NCBI GenBank assembly: GCA_017794925.1
Contig: CP051238.1
Span: 1,515,953-1,579,952 of the forward strand
DNA length: 64,000 nt
Reading direction: 5' to 3'
Source of the DNA: Aestuariibacter sp.
Lineage (GTDB): Bacteria > Pseudomonadota > Gammaproteobacteria > Enterobacterales > Alteromonadaceae
Shown: one piece after another, positions 34,205 through 45,192 of the stretch
How positions within the stretch are numbered: position 1 is the stretch's first letter
How the letters are laid out: each line of letters starts with the position of its first letter
Program-made: the position numbers and the translations under genes
The notes under the pieces: generated by a model
What the model was told of the DNA's origin: nothing
The model's input: the letters and a program-made list of their open reading frames with translations, nothing else
Database searches by the model: none

Positions 34205-35521
34205 ATGTTACGCGGTAAACTATTATTAGTATTAAGTTGGTGCTTACTAGCGTTTAATGTTAGTGCCAGCAATGACATCAAAGATGTCCGGGTATGGCCA
34301 ACCAGCGCCAGCACCCGCGTGGTTTTTGATCTCCAAAATGCCCCTGAGTTTACCTATTTCACGCTAAATAACCCGCATCGGTTAGTCATCGACCTGGTAG
34401 ATACCCGCAGCGATACTCCGCTTAAAATCGACAATACCGGCAGCTTACTTAAAAGAATCCGCTATTCTTCCCCCAAAAATAAAGCATCGACGCGTGTGGT
34501 GATTGAACTTGCCCGCAAAGCCGAAAGTTCGTTGTTTGCGGTGCCGCCAGCAGAGAATTTAGGGCACCGACTGGTTGTCGACTTACTCGATTCTGCGCCG
34601 CAAAGCAGTGGTGTTGTGCTTGACATGAATCAATCCAGTCGCGACAGGGATATTATTGTTGCGATAGATGCCGGACATGGCGGTAAGGATCCCGGTTCTA
34701 TAGGGCCTGCCGGTACATATGAGAAAAATATTACGCTTAGCATTGCTAAAATGCTGGAAGACAGAATAAATCAGGAAGCCGGTATGCGGGCGGTTATGAC
34801 CCGCAATGGTGACTATTACATCTCACCAAACAAGCGGCCGGAAGTGGCCCGCCAGCACAAAGCGGATTTGCTGATTTCCATTCATGCCGATGCTTTCACC
34901 CAGCCTGAACCCCGAGGCGGGTCTGTTTGGGTGCTTTCGATGCGCCGGGCGGACAGTGAACTGGGTCGCTGGCTGGAAAAAACAGAGCGACACTCCGAAT
35001 TGCTGGGCGGCGCGGCTGAAGTGATCTCAGATAACGCGTCAGAGCGTTATCTTGCAGAAACCATCCTTGGATTGTCGATGGACCATTCCATGTCGACCAG
35101 CTACGACCTGAGTAAAAAGGTGATTAGTGAGTTAAAAGGCGTTACCCGTTTGCACAAACGTGCACCCCAAGCCGCCAGTCTGGCAGTGTTAACCGCCCCT
35201 GATATCCCGTCAATCCTGGTTGAGGTCGGCTTTATTTCAAATCCGCAGGAAGAAAAAAACCTGAATTGGTCAAAGTATCGCCAGCAACTGGCAGATGCCA
35301 TGTTTAGCGCGACAAAACGCTATTTTGAGCAGACGCCGCCGGATGGTACACTGTGGGCATCCCGCAAAGCGGAAAACCGCACGCACAAAGTGCGCAGTGG
35401 CGAGTCACTGTCTTTGCTTGCACAACGGTATAATGTAAAGGTTAGTAGCATCAAACGCGCGAATAATCTTACCAGTGATATGGTGCGTATTGGTCAGGTA
35501 CTTACTATTCCCAGTACCTGA
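34205..35521 (+). CDS. amiB: N-acetylmuramoyl-L-alanine amidase AmiB
   Basis: A 438-residue periplasmic cell-wall amidase. It has a signal peptide (about residues 1-22), an AMIN domain (25-130) for septal targeting, the Amidase_3 catalytic domain (about 150-370) with AIDAGHGGKDPGS, KNITLSIAK, LLISIHADAF and SILVEVGFISN providing the zinc ligands and Glu, and one C-terminal LysM repeat (about 393-436, HKVRSGESLSLLAQRYNV). AmiB splits septal peptidoglycan at division. It precedes mutL as in E. coli. Confidence 0.96.
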   Translation: MLRGKLLLVLSWCLLAFNVSASNDIKDVRVWPTSASTRVVFDLQNAPEFTYFTLNNPHRLVIDLVDTRSDTPLKIDNTGSLLKRIRYSSPKNKASTRVVIELARKAESSLFAVPPAENLGHRLVVDLLDSAPQSSGVVLDMNQSSRDRDIIVAIDAGHGGKDPGSIGPAGTYEKNITLSIAKMLEDRINQEAGMRAVMTRNGDYYISPNKRPEVARQHKADLLISIHADAFTQPEPRGGSVWVLSMRRADSELGRWLEKTERHSELLGGAAEVISDNASERYLAETILGLSMDHSMSTSYDLSKKVISELKGVTRLHKRAPQAASLAVLTAPDIPSILVEVGFISNPQEEKNLNWSKYRQQLADAMFSATKRYFEQTPPDGTLWASRKAENRTHKVRSGESLSLLAQRYNVKVSSIKRANNLTSDMVRIGQVLTIPST

Positions 35522-35576
35522 TTTGTTCTTAGTAACCGCCGTAAAAATCTAAAATCCAAAAAAAACAGGAACGCCC

Positions 35577-37397
35577 TTGCCCATTCAGCTTTTGCCCCCT
35601 CGTCTTGCAAACCAGATTGCTGCCGGAGAAGTCGTGGAGCGTCCTGCGTCTGTGGTTAAAGAGTTGGTTGAGAACAGCTTGGACGCGGGCGCTAATCGGA
35701 TTGAGCTGGATATTGAAAAAGGCGGTCACAAGCGGATCAAATTGCGTGACAACGGCAGTGGCATTGCCAAACACGAACTTGAACTTGCGCTGTCGCGGCA
35801 TGCTACCAGTAAAATATCGACACTGGACGATCTGGAACAAATTCTATCGTTAGGCTTTCGCGGTGAAGCGTTAGCCAGTATTTCTGCGGTTAGCCGCCTG
35901 ACGTTAACATCAAAGCCTGCTGAACAGGAGCAAGCCTGGCAGGCGTGCTGTGAAGGGCGTGATATGGCCGTACAGGTCCAGCCTGCGGCTCACCCTGATG
36001 GCACCACAATCGATGTCATGGATATTTTTTATAATACGCCAGCCCGTCGAAAGTTTTTACGCACTGAAAAGACCGAATACCAGCACATCGAGGAAGTCAT
36101 AAAGCGTATTGCGTTGAGTCGGCCAGATGTGACCTTTATTTTGCGTCACAACGGCAAGGTAACCAAACGATTTGCCGGGTCTGCCGAGTTGGCTGTCAGG
36201 GTTGCCCAAGTGTGTGGCCAGAAGTTTGTCCAACAAGCCATCCATACTCAGTGTGACTATGCGTCAATCAAGCTCGAAGCCTGGTTAGGCGATGCTAGCC
36301 AGATGCGAAGCAGCAACGATTGTCAGTACAGTTTTGTTAATGGCCGCGGTATGCGTGACAAGCTTATTCTGCATGCGTTACGCCAGGCGTATGATTCTGT
36401 GTTGGGAAGCGCTGAGCAACCGGCGTTTGTGGTGTACCTTACCATTGACCCCAGAGACGTTGACGTTAATGTACATCCGGCCAAGCACGAAGTCCGTTTT
36501 CAGCAAGGGCGATTGGTGCATGACTTTATCTGTAAAACGGTGTGTGACGCATTAAGTGAAACCGAAGAAGTCCGGATCGAACCTTTCGATGGCCACGATA
36601 CGGGGCACGATTACATACGTCCGTTGTCTCCGGCTGTAAGAGAGAGCTCGCAGGGGGCAGATTTCAGGCCACCAGAGCAGCCCGCGAAAGCGGTATCTCA
36701 GTTCGGCGAGGGGTATGCGTCAGACCAGCATCGAACCGGTCAGTCAGGGCCTTCAGGTGGTTTCTCTGGGCGTGCGTCAGGCGCCAGAACACATGTTTCC
36801 GGCTCAAATACGGTTTCAGCAGGTTATCAGCAAAACTATCAACAACTGATGACACCATCGGATGAAGCGCTTACCAATGCCAGTCAGAATACACAATCAA
36901 ATTCAAGCCAATCCTTCATCTATTTGGGTGAAGCTGGCAGATTGTACACAGATACGCATGATTGCTGGTTGCTGCCGGGAAGTGAACTTTACCTGGAATG
37001 GCTCGCGGCAACTTTGCAAGGAGAACTCGTCGCTCAACCTTTATTAATGCCAGTTAGTGTAAATCAGGTTGTTGAAGCCAGTACAACTGAGGTATTTTCC
37101 GAGTATGCATTTGAGTTAAGCACAGGCGCCGGGAAAACGCGTTTACTTAAAGTGCCAGCGCCATTGCGTCAACTGCCATGGGCGGCCTTGTTTCCAGAAC
37201 TGTGTGATGCACAGCCCAACACGGGGGAAGCACTGAAAGCGAGTCTGGCAAAAGCCCTGTCTGTACAGTTATATCAACAAGATACTTTGTGGCGCTGGTT
37301 CGACCAACTGGCACTTTCTTCACAATGGGACATAATAAAAACATGTGGTGCGAAAAAATCGCAAAAAGCACTAGTACAGTGGATAGTAAAAGAATAA
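35577..37397 (+). CDS. mutL: DNA mismatch repair protein MutL
   Basis: The start is TTG at 35577, with AGGAACG before it, giving [20 protein letters not shown], the standard N-terminus. The 606-residue protein has the GHKL ATPase motifs [19 protein letters not shown] and [10 protein letters not shown], a long Ser/Gln-rich linker (about 345-445) and a dimerisation domain. The DQHA-type endonuclease motif is absent, as in species that use MutH. It connects MutS to MutH and UvrD in mismatch repair. miaA follows four bases after the stop. Confidence 0.97.
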   Translation: MPIQLLPPRLANQIAAGEVVERPASVVKELVENSLDAGANRIELDIEKGGHKRIKLRDNGSGIAKHELELALSRHATSKISTLDDLEQILSLGFRGEALASISAVSRLTLTSKPAEQEQAWQACCEGRDMAVQVQPAAHPDGTTIDVMDIFYNTPARRKFLRTEKTEYQHIEEVIKRIALSRPDVTFILRHNGKVTKRFAGSAELAVRVAQVCGQKFVQQAIHTQCDYASIKLEAWLGDASQMRSSNDCQYSFVNGRGMRDKLILHALRQAYDSVLGSAEQPAFVVYLTIDPRDVDVNVHPAKHEVRFQQGRLVHDFICKTVCDALSETEEVRIEPFDGHDTGHDYIRPLSPAVRESSQGADFRPPEQPAKAVSQFGEGYASDQHRTGQSGPSGGFSGRASGARTHVSGSNTVSAGYQQNYQQLMTPSDEALTNASQNTQSNSSQSFIYLGEAGRLYTDTHDCWLLPGSELYLEWLAATLQGELVAQPLLMPVSVNQVVEASTTEVFSEYAFELSTGAGKTRLLKVPAPLRQLPWAALFPELCDAQPNTGEALKASLAKALSVQLYQQDTLWRWFDQLALSSQWDIIKTCGAKKSQKALVQWIVKE

Positions 37398-37401
37398 AAA
37401 A

Positions 37402-38328
37402 ATGACTAGTCAAAGCGGCCCGGTAGTGGCCATTATGGGGCCAACGGCATCAGGTAAAACCGGCCTTGCGCTGGAATTAGCCAAGCAAGTGCCCTCTGAG
37501 ATTATCAGCGTAGATTCTGCGTTGGTATATCGCCATATGGACATTGGTACGGCAAAGCCAACACCAGAAGAGATGGCAATCGCGCCTCATTGGCTGGTTG
37601 ACATCATCGAACCTAACGAAGCTTACTCGGTTGCCGAATTTGTAACAGATGCCACGCGACTGATTGAAGAAATACACAGTAGAGGAAAGCTCCCCATTCT
37701 GGCCGGCGGTACAATTATGTACTTTAATGCCTTGATAAATGGAATTTCGCCCCTACCTAAGTCGGACATTAAGATCCGCGATGCTATTGCACTTGAAGCC
37801 GAGCAGAATGGCTGGCAGGCATTACACGATGATTTAGCTGTGATCGATCCTGTGGCAGCAGCACGTATTCACCCCAACGACCCGCAAAGATTGACCCGGG
37901 CGCTGGAAGTATATCGCAGCAGTGGAAAGACAATTACGCACTGGCAACAGCTGGCAACTAAACGTTGTCCGTATAACATAGAACAATTTGCCATTGCGCC
38001 TCAGGACCGTGCTGTGTTACATGATCGTATAGCACAGCGATTCGACCTGATGTTGGAGCAAGGTTTAGTCGCAGAAGTTGAAAAATTATATCAACGGGGT
38101 GACTTAAACGAGGATATGCCAGCGATTCGCTCGGTGGGATACAGGCAAGTGTGGCAATACCTTAACGGTGAGCTAAGCTATGCAGAAATGCGCGATAAGG
38201 GTATTATTGCGACAAGACAGTTAGCTAAACGCCAGTTAACCTGGTTACGTGGCTGGTCGGACTTAACCTGGCTTGACACATTTGCTAAAGATAATTTGAC
38301 TAAAATTACTGCAAAAGTCACACTTTGA
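37402..38328 (+). CDS. miaA: tRNA dimethylallyltransferase MiaA
   Basis: A 308-residue enzyme that adds a dimethylallyl group to adenosine 37 of UNN-reading tRNAs. It shows the P-loop [12 protein letters not shown], the [19 protein letters not shown] motif, and [18 protein letters not shown], then [13 protein letters not shown] and RSVGYRQVW. It overlaps nothing but begins four bases after mutL. A hairpin lies between it and hfq. Confidence 0.98.
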   Translation: MTSQSGPVVAIMGPTASGKTGLALELAKQVPSEIISVDSALVYRHMDIGTAKPTPEEMAIAPHWLVDIIEPNEAYSVAEFVTDATRLIEEIHSRGKLPILAGGTIMYFNALINGISPLPKSDIKIRDAIALEAEQNGWQALHDDLAVIDPVAAARIHPNDPQRLTRALEVYRSSGKTITHWQQLATKRCPYNIEQFAIAPQDRAVLHDRIAQRFDLMLEQGLVAEVEKLYQRGDLNEDMPAIRSVGYRQVWQYLNGELSYAEMRDKGIIATRQLAKRQLTWLRGWSDLTWLDTFAKDNLTKITAKVTL

Positions 38329-38362
38329 TTTAAGGAAGTGTGATATAAAGCAAAAGCGCTGG

Positions 38363-38382
38363 GACAAATTGAAGAATTTGTC
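38363..38382 (+). promoter_or_regulatory. Hairpin in the miaA-hfq gap
   Basis: GACAAATT (38363-38370) and AATTTGTC (38375-38382) make a perfect eight-pair stem with a GAAG loop, 29 bases before the hfq ATG. It is AT-rich with a short T run. It would form in the hfq leader and could act as a mild attenuator or an Hfq autoregulation element. No test is possible from sequence alone. Confidence 0.4.
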
Positions 38383-38402
38383 GGTTTAATAATAAAAACT
38401 AA

Positions 38403-38660
<258 letters not shown>

Positions 38661-38677
38661 TAGCAAAGGTAACACGC

Positions 38678-39967
38678 TTGTTTGACCGTTATGAAGCCGG
38701 TGAACAGGCTATACTTGTTCATGTCAATTTTGCCGACGAAGACAGTCGTGAAGACTTAGCTGAGCTGGAGCTTCTTGTATCGTCGGCCGGTGTAAATCCC
38801 GTTGATGTCATTACCACTTCTCGCAGTTCCCCACAGCCAAAGTATTTTGTTGGCACCGGTAAGGCTGAAGAAATCGCCGCTGCCGTTAAGGCACATGAGG
38901 CGAACGTGGTTATATTCAATCACGCGTTGTCGCCATCTCAAGAGCGCAATCTCGAGGCTGTTTGTAAGTGCAGGGTTATCGACCGCACAGGCCTAATTCT
39001 GGATATTTTCGCCCAACGCGCCAGAACCCACGAAGGTAAACTTCAGGTCGAACTCGCCCAGTTACGCCATATTTCTACCCGTTTGATTCGAGGTTGGACA
39101 CACCTTGAGCGTCAAAAAGGGGGAATTGGTCTTCGCGGGCCAGGTGAAACACAGTTAGAAACTGACCGTCGGTTGCTTCGTGGACGCATTAAAACTATTC
39201 TCCGGCGGCTTGAAAAAGTCGCCAAACAGCGCGAGCAAGGGCGTCGCTCCCGAAAACGCGCAGAAATTCCTACTTTGTCGCTGGTGGGTTACACCAACGC
39301 AGGCAAATCCACCCTGTTTAATCACATTACCGATGCCGATGTTTACGCAGCGGATCAGTTGTTTGCCACGCTGGATCCGACGCTTCGTAAAGTCGAATTG
39401 AAGGAACTGGGCCCGGTTATTCTTGCTGATACGGTAGGTTTTATTCGTCATTTGCCGCATGATTTGGTTGCTGCCTTTAAAGCGACACTACAGGAGACTC
39501 AGGAAGCCGACTTGTTGCTGCATGTCGTGGATTATTCAGCGGCCAATTATCTTGAGACCATGGATGAGGTTAATGCGGTTTTAGAGGAAATAGATGCGGG
39601 TGATATTCCTCAGTTGATTGTGTGTAATAAGATCGATCAGCTGGAGGAAGTCGAGCCCAAGATTGATCGCGACGAAAATGGCATGCCGATTCGTGTGTGG
39701 TTATCCGCTAAAACCGGTGTAGGGGTTGAACTCCTGTTAACTGCCCTCACTGAATGTTTAGCGCAGAGTATGGTGAGTTACACGTTAAAGATACCGCCAG
39801 CCCAGAGTCGCCTGCGTGGCGTTTTGTACGAGCTGGACTGTATTGCTGAACAATCCTATGACTCTCAGGGGGATTGGGTGGTTGACGTACGCATGCCTGC
39901 GGCAGACTGGAACCGGTTGGAAAAGCGATTAGATAACAGTTTGTCACAGTTTGTAGTAAAGCATTAA
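38678..39967 (+). CDS. hflX: GTPase HflX
   Basis: The TTG at 38678 (after AAAGGTAACACGC) begins MFDRYEAGEQAILVHVNF, which matches the E. coli N-terminus, so this rare start is the real one. The 429-residue protein has the HflX domain with RTGLILDIFAQRARTHEGK and GGIGLRGPGETQLETDRR, then the G domain with GYTNAGKSTLFN, DTVGFIRHLPHDL and NKID. HflX splits stalled or heat-damaged ribosomes. It is followed by hflKC. Confidence 0.97.
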   Translation: MFDRYEAGEQAILVHVNFADEDSREDLAELELLVSSAGVNPVDVITTSRSSPQPKYFVGTGKAEEIAAAVKAHEANVVIFNHALSPSQERNLEAVCKCRVIDRTGLILDIFAQRARTHEGKLQVELAQLRHISTRLIRGWTHLERQKGGIGLRGPGETQLETDRRLLRGRIKTILRRLEKVAKQREQGRRSRKRAEIPTLSLVGYTNAGKSTLFNHITDADVYAADQLFATLDPTLRKVELKELGPVILADTVGFIRHLPHDLVAAFKATLQETQEADLLLHVVDYSAANYLETMDEVNAVLEEIDAGDIPQLIVCNKIDQLEEVEPKIDRDENGMPIRVWLSAKTGVGVELLLTALTECLAQSMVSYTLKIPPAQSRLRGVLYELDCIAEQSYDSQGDWVVDVRMPAADWNRLEKRLDNSLSQFVVKH

Positions 39968-40109
39968 TGCAGCTATAGGACTTTAGCGCCTATAATTGCG
40001 AAGAAATGTACATAATCATGAATGACTTCGTGCAATGGCCGTAGGTTTTGCAATCTAAAACGAATAGAATTCAGTATTAAATAATAATTTTTTTTTACGG
40101 AGTATTAGC

Positions 40110-41279
40110 ATGGCTTGGAATGAGCCGGGTGGTAATAAAAATAACGACCCGTGGAAGAATCGCGGAGGCCGTGATCAAGGGCCACCCGATCTGGATGACG
40201 TGTTTAAAAATCTGTTTGGCAAGCTCGGTAAAATGGGCGGTGGCGACGGCGGTGGTTCCGGCAAAAAGCTGGGCGGTGTAGGCGCAGCCCTTATAATTGG
40301 CTTGCTTGTTGTGGTTTATGTCGTTAGTGGTTTCTACACGATTCGCGAAGCCCAACTGGGTGTGGTACTTCGTTTCGGGCAATACCATGCCCAGGTTGAA
40401 CCAGGACTCCGCTGGAAACCGACTTTTATCGATACAGTCATTCCTGTAGACGTGCAGTCTATCCGTTATCAGTCGTCGTCTGGTTCAATGCTGACTGAAG
40501 ATGAGAACGTTGTTAGCGTTCAAATGGAAGTACAGTACCGCGTGATTGATCCGTACCGCTGGACGTTTGCGGTAACCAGTCCGGAAATGAGCCTGAGTCA
40601 GGCCCTCGACAGTGCCATTCGTTACGTCGTAGGTCATTCGAGTATGGATGATGTGCTGACCGACGGCCGTGAAGTGACACGTCAGCGTGTATGGGAAGAG
40701 TTAGAAGGTATTCTGGCGCCTTACAATATTGGTGTTGCGATTGTTGATATGAACTTCAAGGACGCGCGTCCGCCAGAAGAAGTAAAAGATGCGTTTGATG
40801 ACGCGATTGCTGCACAGGAAGATGAGCAACGTTTTATTCGTGAAGCTGAAGCTTATGCCCGTGAGATGGAGCCGCGTGCACGTGGTCAGGTTAATCGTAT
40901 GAACGAAGAAGCCCAGGCCTACAAAGAGCGTGTGATTCTGGAAGCGCAGGGTGAAGTAGCCCGCTTCAGTGAATTACTGCCTCAATTTGAAAAAGCGCCT
41001 GAAGTGACACGCCAGCGTATCTATTTGGAAACTATGGAGCAGGTGTTCTCTAACACCAGCAAGATCATGGTGGACAGTGGTGAAGGCGGCAACAATATCA
41101 TGTATCTACCGCTTGATAAGATCATGGATGGGCAGAACTCCAGCAGTACAACCATAAACCGCATGCGCAATACGTTGGAAGGCCTGCAAAACGTGAACAG
41201 TGGTAACACTAACGGAACGCGGGTAACACCGTCGTCATCGTCAGGTTTGCGCAGTGACAGCGTTCGTGGTGGGAGATAA
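40110..41279 (+). CDS. hflK: FtsH regulator HflK
   Basis: A 389-residue SPFH/band-7 protein with a Gly/Asp-rich cytoplasmic N-terminus (GGNKNNDPWKNRGG), one membrane span (about residues 55-78) and a band-7 domain in the periplasm (about 80-280), ending in a Ser/Thr/Asn-rich tail. With HflC it forms a large cage around the FtsH protease and restrains it. hflC starts six bases after its stop. Confidence 0.97.
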   Translation: MAWNEPGGNKNNDPWKNRGGRDQGPPDLDDVFKNLFGKLGKMGGGDGGGSGKKLGGVGAALIIGLLVVVYVVSGFYTIREAQLGVVLRFGQYHAQVEPGLRWKPTFIDTVIPVDVQSIRYQSSSGSMLTEDENVVSVQMEVQYRVIDPYRWTFAVTSPEMSLSQALDSAIRYVVGHSSMDDVLTDGREVTRQRVWEELEGILAPYNIGVAIVDMNFKDARPPEEVKDAFDDAIAAQEDEQRFIREAEAYAREMEPRARGQVNRMNEEAQAYKERVILEAQGEVARFSELLPQFEKAPEVTRQRIYLETMEQVFSNTSKIMVDSGEGGNNIMYLPLDKIMDGQNSSSTTINRMRNTLEGLQNVNSGNTNGTRVTPSSSSGLRSDSVRGGR

Positions 41280-41285
41280 GCACTG

Positions 41286-42176
41286 ATGAAGAATTTATTT
41301 ATTGCATTACTCATCACGCTGGTTGTGATGGGCTCAGGGTCACTTTTTGTTGTGAGTGAAGGCCAGCGCGCCATTGTTATTCAGTTTGGTAAGGTTCAGC
41401 GTGACAATGCGACCGGGCAAACCAAAGTGTTTGAGCCTGGCTTGCACTTCAAGCTGCCTTTTATTGATACGGTTCGTTCGTTAGACGCGCGTATTCAAAC
41501 ACTGGATGACTCACCTGACCGTTTCGTGACGTCAGAGAAGAAAGACTTAATCGTGAATTCCTATGTGAAATGGCGCATTAAAGACTTCGCCCGATACTAT
41601 CTGTCTACAAACGGCGGTAACAAGCTGCAAGCTGAAGCGCTGTTAAAGCAAAAGGTCAACAACGGCTTAAGAACCGAGTTTGGTAGCCGGACTATCTCAC
41701 AGATTGTTTCTGGTGAGCGCACCGAGTTAATGGAACGCGCGATGGAACAAGCCTCTACGTCTTCTGATGAGCTGGGCATTGAGATTGTTGACGTGCGGGT
41801 GAAGCAAATCAACCTGCCTACTGAAGTCAGTAACTCTATTTTCCAGCGAATGCGTGCCGAGCGTGCCGGTGTGGCGCGTGAACACCGTTCACAAGGTCAG
41901 GAGCAGGCTGAGGTCATTAAGGCGAATATCGAAGCTAAGGTCACCGTAATGCTGGCGGATGCTGAACGTAACGCACGTCAATTGCGTGGTGAAGGTGATG
42001 CGACAGCAGCGCAAATCTACGCTGAAGCCTATTCAAAAAATCCTGAGTTCTATGGCTTCCTGCGCAGCATGGATGCATATCGCTCAAGCTTTAACAGTAA
42101 AGACGATGTATTGGTTGTTGAACCAGACAGCGACTTCTTCCGCTACATGAAGTCACGCACAGGCGGTGGTAAATAA
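41286..42176 (+). CDS. hflC: FtsH regulator HflC
   Basis: A 296-residue partner of HflK with an N-terminal span (residues 4-22) and the band-7 domain beginning SEGQRAIVIQFGKVQRD. The C-terminal part (RNARQLRGEGDATAAQIYAEAY) is the usual stalk helix. It is the last gene of the superoperon, closed by the terminator at 42205-42234. Confidence 0.97.
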   Translation: MKNLFIALLITLVVMGSGSLFVVSEGQRAIVIQFGKVQRDNATGQTKVFEPGLHFKLPFIDTVRSLDARIQTLDDSPDRFVTSEKKDLIVNSYVKWRIKDFARYYLSTNGGNKLQAEALLKQKVNNGLRTEFGSRTISQIVSGERTELMERAMEQASTSSDELGIEIVDVRVKQINLPTEVSNSIFQRMRAERAGVAREHRSQGQEQAEVIKANIEAKVTVMLADAERNARQLRGEGDATAAQIYAEAYSKNPEFYGFLRSMDAYRSSFNSKDDVLVVEPDSDFFRYMKSRTGGGK

Positions 42177-42204
42177 GCTGCTAGAGCGTGAATAAATCAA
42201 GTTG

Positions 42205-42234
42205 AAAAAGCCGATGCATTGCATCGGCTTTTTT
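42205..42234 (+). terminator. Intrinsic terminator after hflC
   Basis: GCCGATGC (42210-42217) and GCATCGGC (42221-42228) form a perfect stem with an ATT loop and are flanked by A and T runs. It ends the nnr-to-hflC gene row. Confidence 0.95.
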
Positions 42235-42449
42235 CGTTATCAGTCACAGATTGCACTTGATAAGCTTACCGAGTGATTTGATGATCGTACGAAGCTCTTT
42301 AAAATTCAGTGTACTGCCGCAAATACTGCTGGTTCTCTGCCCAAATACCGCGAAATGAGGTAAACTTCGCTTTTAAAATAGCCTGACAAATACAAATAAA
42401 GTCAGTGCATAAAAGCAACATTATAATAAAAAACGACAGAGGACATGTT

Positions 42450-44045
42450 TTGAGTTTAGAAAACACAACTAAACCGACAGAATCGACGCCGTCAAAAGGG
42501 CTCTTCTCTCGGTTTCTTGCGACGGTAGAATGGTTAGGAAACCTTCTGCCGCATCCGGTTACGCTATTTGCCCTTCTGGCAGTGGGTATTGTTATTCTGA
42601 GTGGCATACTCGGATATTTTGAGGTATCCGTTATCGATCCGCGCCCAGAAGGCGCCAAAGGTCGATCGCCTGATGGTACGATTGAAGTCATTTCACTACT
42701 GAGTGCCGAAGGGTTACAGCGCATCGTGACGGGGCTGGTGACTAACTTCACGGGTTTTGCGCCGCTGGGCACCGTATTGGTTGCGTTGCTTGGCGTGTCG
42801 GTAGCCGAGCACTCAGGTTTACTGTCTACTGCGATGCGTGCACTTGTCATGAACGCCTCCAAGCGCATGGTGACCTTTGCAATCGTGTTTGCCGGGATTA
42901 TTTCAAATACCGCATCAGAGTTAGGCTATGTGGTCCTGATCCCACTGGCTGCGATGATTTTTCATGCTTTAGGACGTCACCCTTTAGCAGGTTTGGCTGC
43001 CGCGTTTGCCGGGGTTTCTGCCGGATATAGCGCCAACTTGCTGTTGGGCACCGTCGATCCATTGCTCTCAGGGATTACCGAAGCGGCTGCACACATGATA
43101 GACCCGGATTATGTTGTCGGGCCGGAAGTGAACTGGTACTTCATGTTTATTAGTACGTTCCTGATTGCTGCCATGGGCACGCTGGTGACAGAAAAAATAG
43201 TCGAGCCCCGTTTGGGTAAGTACGATGCGAATGAAGCATCGGTGAAGCTTGATGAACAAAAAATGGAAGCGCCCACCGAACGTGAAATTAGTGCGCTTAA
43301 ATGGGCTGGCGTGGCGTTTGTTGCAGTTTGTGCAGTACTGGCATTAACCGTGGTACCTGAAAACGGCATCTTACGTCATCCGGAAACCGGGGCCGTTGCA
43401 GGTTCGCCGTTTCTGAAAGGCATTGTTGCCTTTATTTTTGTGAGCTTCGCGGTACCGGGTTTTGTATATGGCCGCATAGCTGGCACCATGAAGAACGACA
43501 AAGACATCATTGACGCCATGTCCAAGAGCATGGGCTCAATGGGCTTGTATATTACGCTGGTGTTTTTCGCCGCACAGTTTGTTGCTTTCTTTAAGTGGAC
43601 GAATTTGGGCACGGTCATGGCCGTTGAAGGGGCAGCGCTGCTGCAGCAACTGGGTTTAGATGGCCCGGAAGTATTCTTCCTGTTCATTTTGATGTGCGGC
43701 ATTGTTAACTTGTCGTTGGGCAGTGCGTCGGCACAATGGGCTGTGACTGCCCCAGTGTTTGTGCCCATGCTGATGCTGGTGGGATTCGCGCCCGAAGTCA
43801 TTCAGGCTGCTTACCGAATAGGTGATTCGGTTACCAATGTTATTTCGCCGATGATGAGCTATTTTGGCCTGATTATGGCTATGGCCGCGAAGTATAAGAA
43901 AGACGTGGGAATGGGTACGCTGATTGCCATGATGCTGCCCTACAGTATGGTATTTATTGTTGGCTGGACCCTGTTGTTTTACATCTGGGTATTTGTGTTG
44001 GGGATGCCGGTCGGACCGGGCGCCGCGACTTATTATCAGCCCTAG
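42450..44045 (+). CDS. AbgT family transporter
   Basis: I choose the TTG at 42450, preceded by AGAGGA; the GTG at 42405 lacks a site. The 531-residue protein has about 12 membrane segments and the AbgT signatures GNLLPHPVTLFALL, SNTASELGYVVLIPLAAMIF and GDSVTNVISPMMSYFGLI. Characterised members import p-aminobenzoyl-glutamate or export sulfonamides in an ion-coupled way. It is not followed by the abgAB peptidase genes, so an antimetabolite-efflux role is as likely as folate-fragment uptake. Confidence 0.92.
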   Translation: MSLENTTKPTESTPSKGLFSRFLATVEWLGNLLPHPVTLFALLAVGIVILSGILGYFEVSVIDPRPEGAKGRSPDGTIEVISLLSAEGLQRIVTGLVTNFTGFAPLGTVLVALLGVSVAEHSGLLSTAMRALVMNASKRMVTFAIVFAGIISNTASELGYVVLIPLAAMIFHALGRHPLAGLAAAFAGVSAGYSANLLLGTVDPLLSGITEAAAHMIDPDYVVGPEVNWYFMFISTFLIAAMGTLVTEKIVEPRLGKYDANEASVKLDEQKMEAPTEREISALKWAGVAFVAVCAVLALTVVPENGILRHPETGAVAGSPFLKGIVAFIFVSFAVPGFVYGRIAGTMKNDKDIIDAMSKSMGSMGLYITLVFFAAQFVAFFKWTNLGTVMAVEGAALLQQLGLDGPEVFFLFILMCGIVNLSLGSASAQWAVTAPVFVPMLMLVGFAPEVIQAAYRIGDSVTNVISPMMSYFGLIMAMAAKYKKDVGMGTLIAMMLPYSMVFIVGWTLLFYIWVFVLGMPVGPGAATYYQP

Positions 44046-44112
44046 TAGTCTGTTTGGGTATACGCCACGTAGTATGCCCAAACAGTAAGTAATAACAGCG
44101 AGATAGTAATCA

Positions 44113-45192
44113 ATGAAATTCACTGGAAATGCCGGGTTTACCCACGGTCAGTCAGACAAGATAGGCGTGCTCATTACCAATTTGGGTACGCCTCAAGCGC
44201 CAACAAAAGCGGCGCTGAAACCCTATCTGAAAGAGTTTTTGTCTGATCCCCGGGTGGTAGAAGTGCCGCGGTTGATTTGGTGGTTTATTCTCAACGGCGT
44301 TATTTTGAATATTCGCCCCAAACGCTCAGCTGAAGCCTATGCGTCAGTGTGGTCAGAACAAGGTTCGCCACTCATGGTTCACACTAAGGCTCAGGCCGAG
44401 GCGCTGGCTAAACGTTGTGCGACCGAGTTTGATGACAACGTGGTGGTGGAATTTGCCATGCGCTATGGCGAGCCGTCGGTAAGTGGCACTATCGACCGCA
44501 TGCTCAGCCAAGGCGTACGCAAGTTACTGGTTTTGCCGCTTTACCCGCAGTACAGTGCATCTACGGTGGCATCAACCTTTGATGCCGTTGCCCATGACTT
44601 TGTCAAACGTCGCTGGTTACCGGATTTTCGGTTCGTGAGTCACTATCACGATCGACCCGATTATATTCAGGCCGTGGCAGATAAAATTCAGCAACACTGG
44701 CAGCATTACGGTCGGGCCGACAAATTAATCCTGTCATATCACGGCGTACCTAAGCGCTATCTGGACAGCGGCGATCCTTACCATTGTGAGTGCCATAAAA
44801 CGTCACGCCTGATAGCCGAGGCGCTGGGTTTGGAGCAGTCCGAGTATATGACCACGTTCCAGTCGCGCTTTGGCCGGGAAGAGTGGCTGAAACCTTACAC
44901 CGACGAAACCTTAAAAGGCTTACCCGCCGAGGGCGTGAAGTCGGTACAAGTGGTATGTCCGGGCTTTTCTGCTGATTGCCTTGAAACCATTGAGGAGATA
45001 GGCGAGGAAAATCGCGACTACTTCATGGAAGCCGGCGGTGAGCGGTATGAATATATCCCGGCGTTGAACAGTGAGCCGGAACACATCAACATGCTATTCG
45101 GATTGGTTAAGGAAAACCTGCATGGCTGGCAGGTGTCAGACAACAATGCACAGCGTGATCAGCTGGCGAGGGAGCTGGGAAGCAAACAATGA
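44113..45192 (+). CDS. hemH: Ferrochelatase
   Basis: A 359-residue ferrochelatase that inserts iron into protoporphyrin IX. It begins GVLITNLGTPQAPTKAALKPYLKEFLSDPRVVE and has the active-site segment LILSYHGVPKRYLDSGDPYHCECHK and the TTFQSRFGREEWLKPYT motif with the conserved Glu further on (CPGFSADCLETIEEIGEE). The next gene overlaps by four bases (ATGA). Confidence 0.97.
   Translation: MKFTGNAGFTHGQSDKIGVLITNLGTPQAPTKAALKPYLKEFLSDPRVVEVPRLIWWFILNGVILNIRPKRSAEAYASVWSEQGSPLMVHTKAQAEALAKRCATEFDDNVVVEFAMRYGEPSVSGTIDRMLSQGVRKLLVLPLYPQYSASTVASTFDAVAHDFVKRRWLPDFRFVSHYHDRPDYIQAVADKIQQHWQHYGRADKLILSYHGVPKRYLDSGDPYHCECHKTSRLIAEALGLEQSEYMTTFQSRFGREEWLKPYTDETLKGLPAEGVKSVQVVCPGFSADCLETIEEIGEENRDYFMEAGGERYEYIPALNSEPEHINMLFGLVKENLHGWQVSDNNAQRDQLARELGSKQ

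Noticed and set aside
42405..42449. GTG at 42405 as the start of the AbgT gene
   Set aside because: No Shine-Dalgarno sequence there, while TTG at 42450 follows AGAGGA and gives a normal N-terminus.
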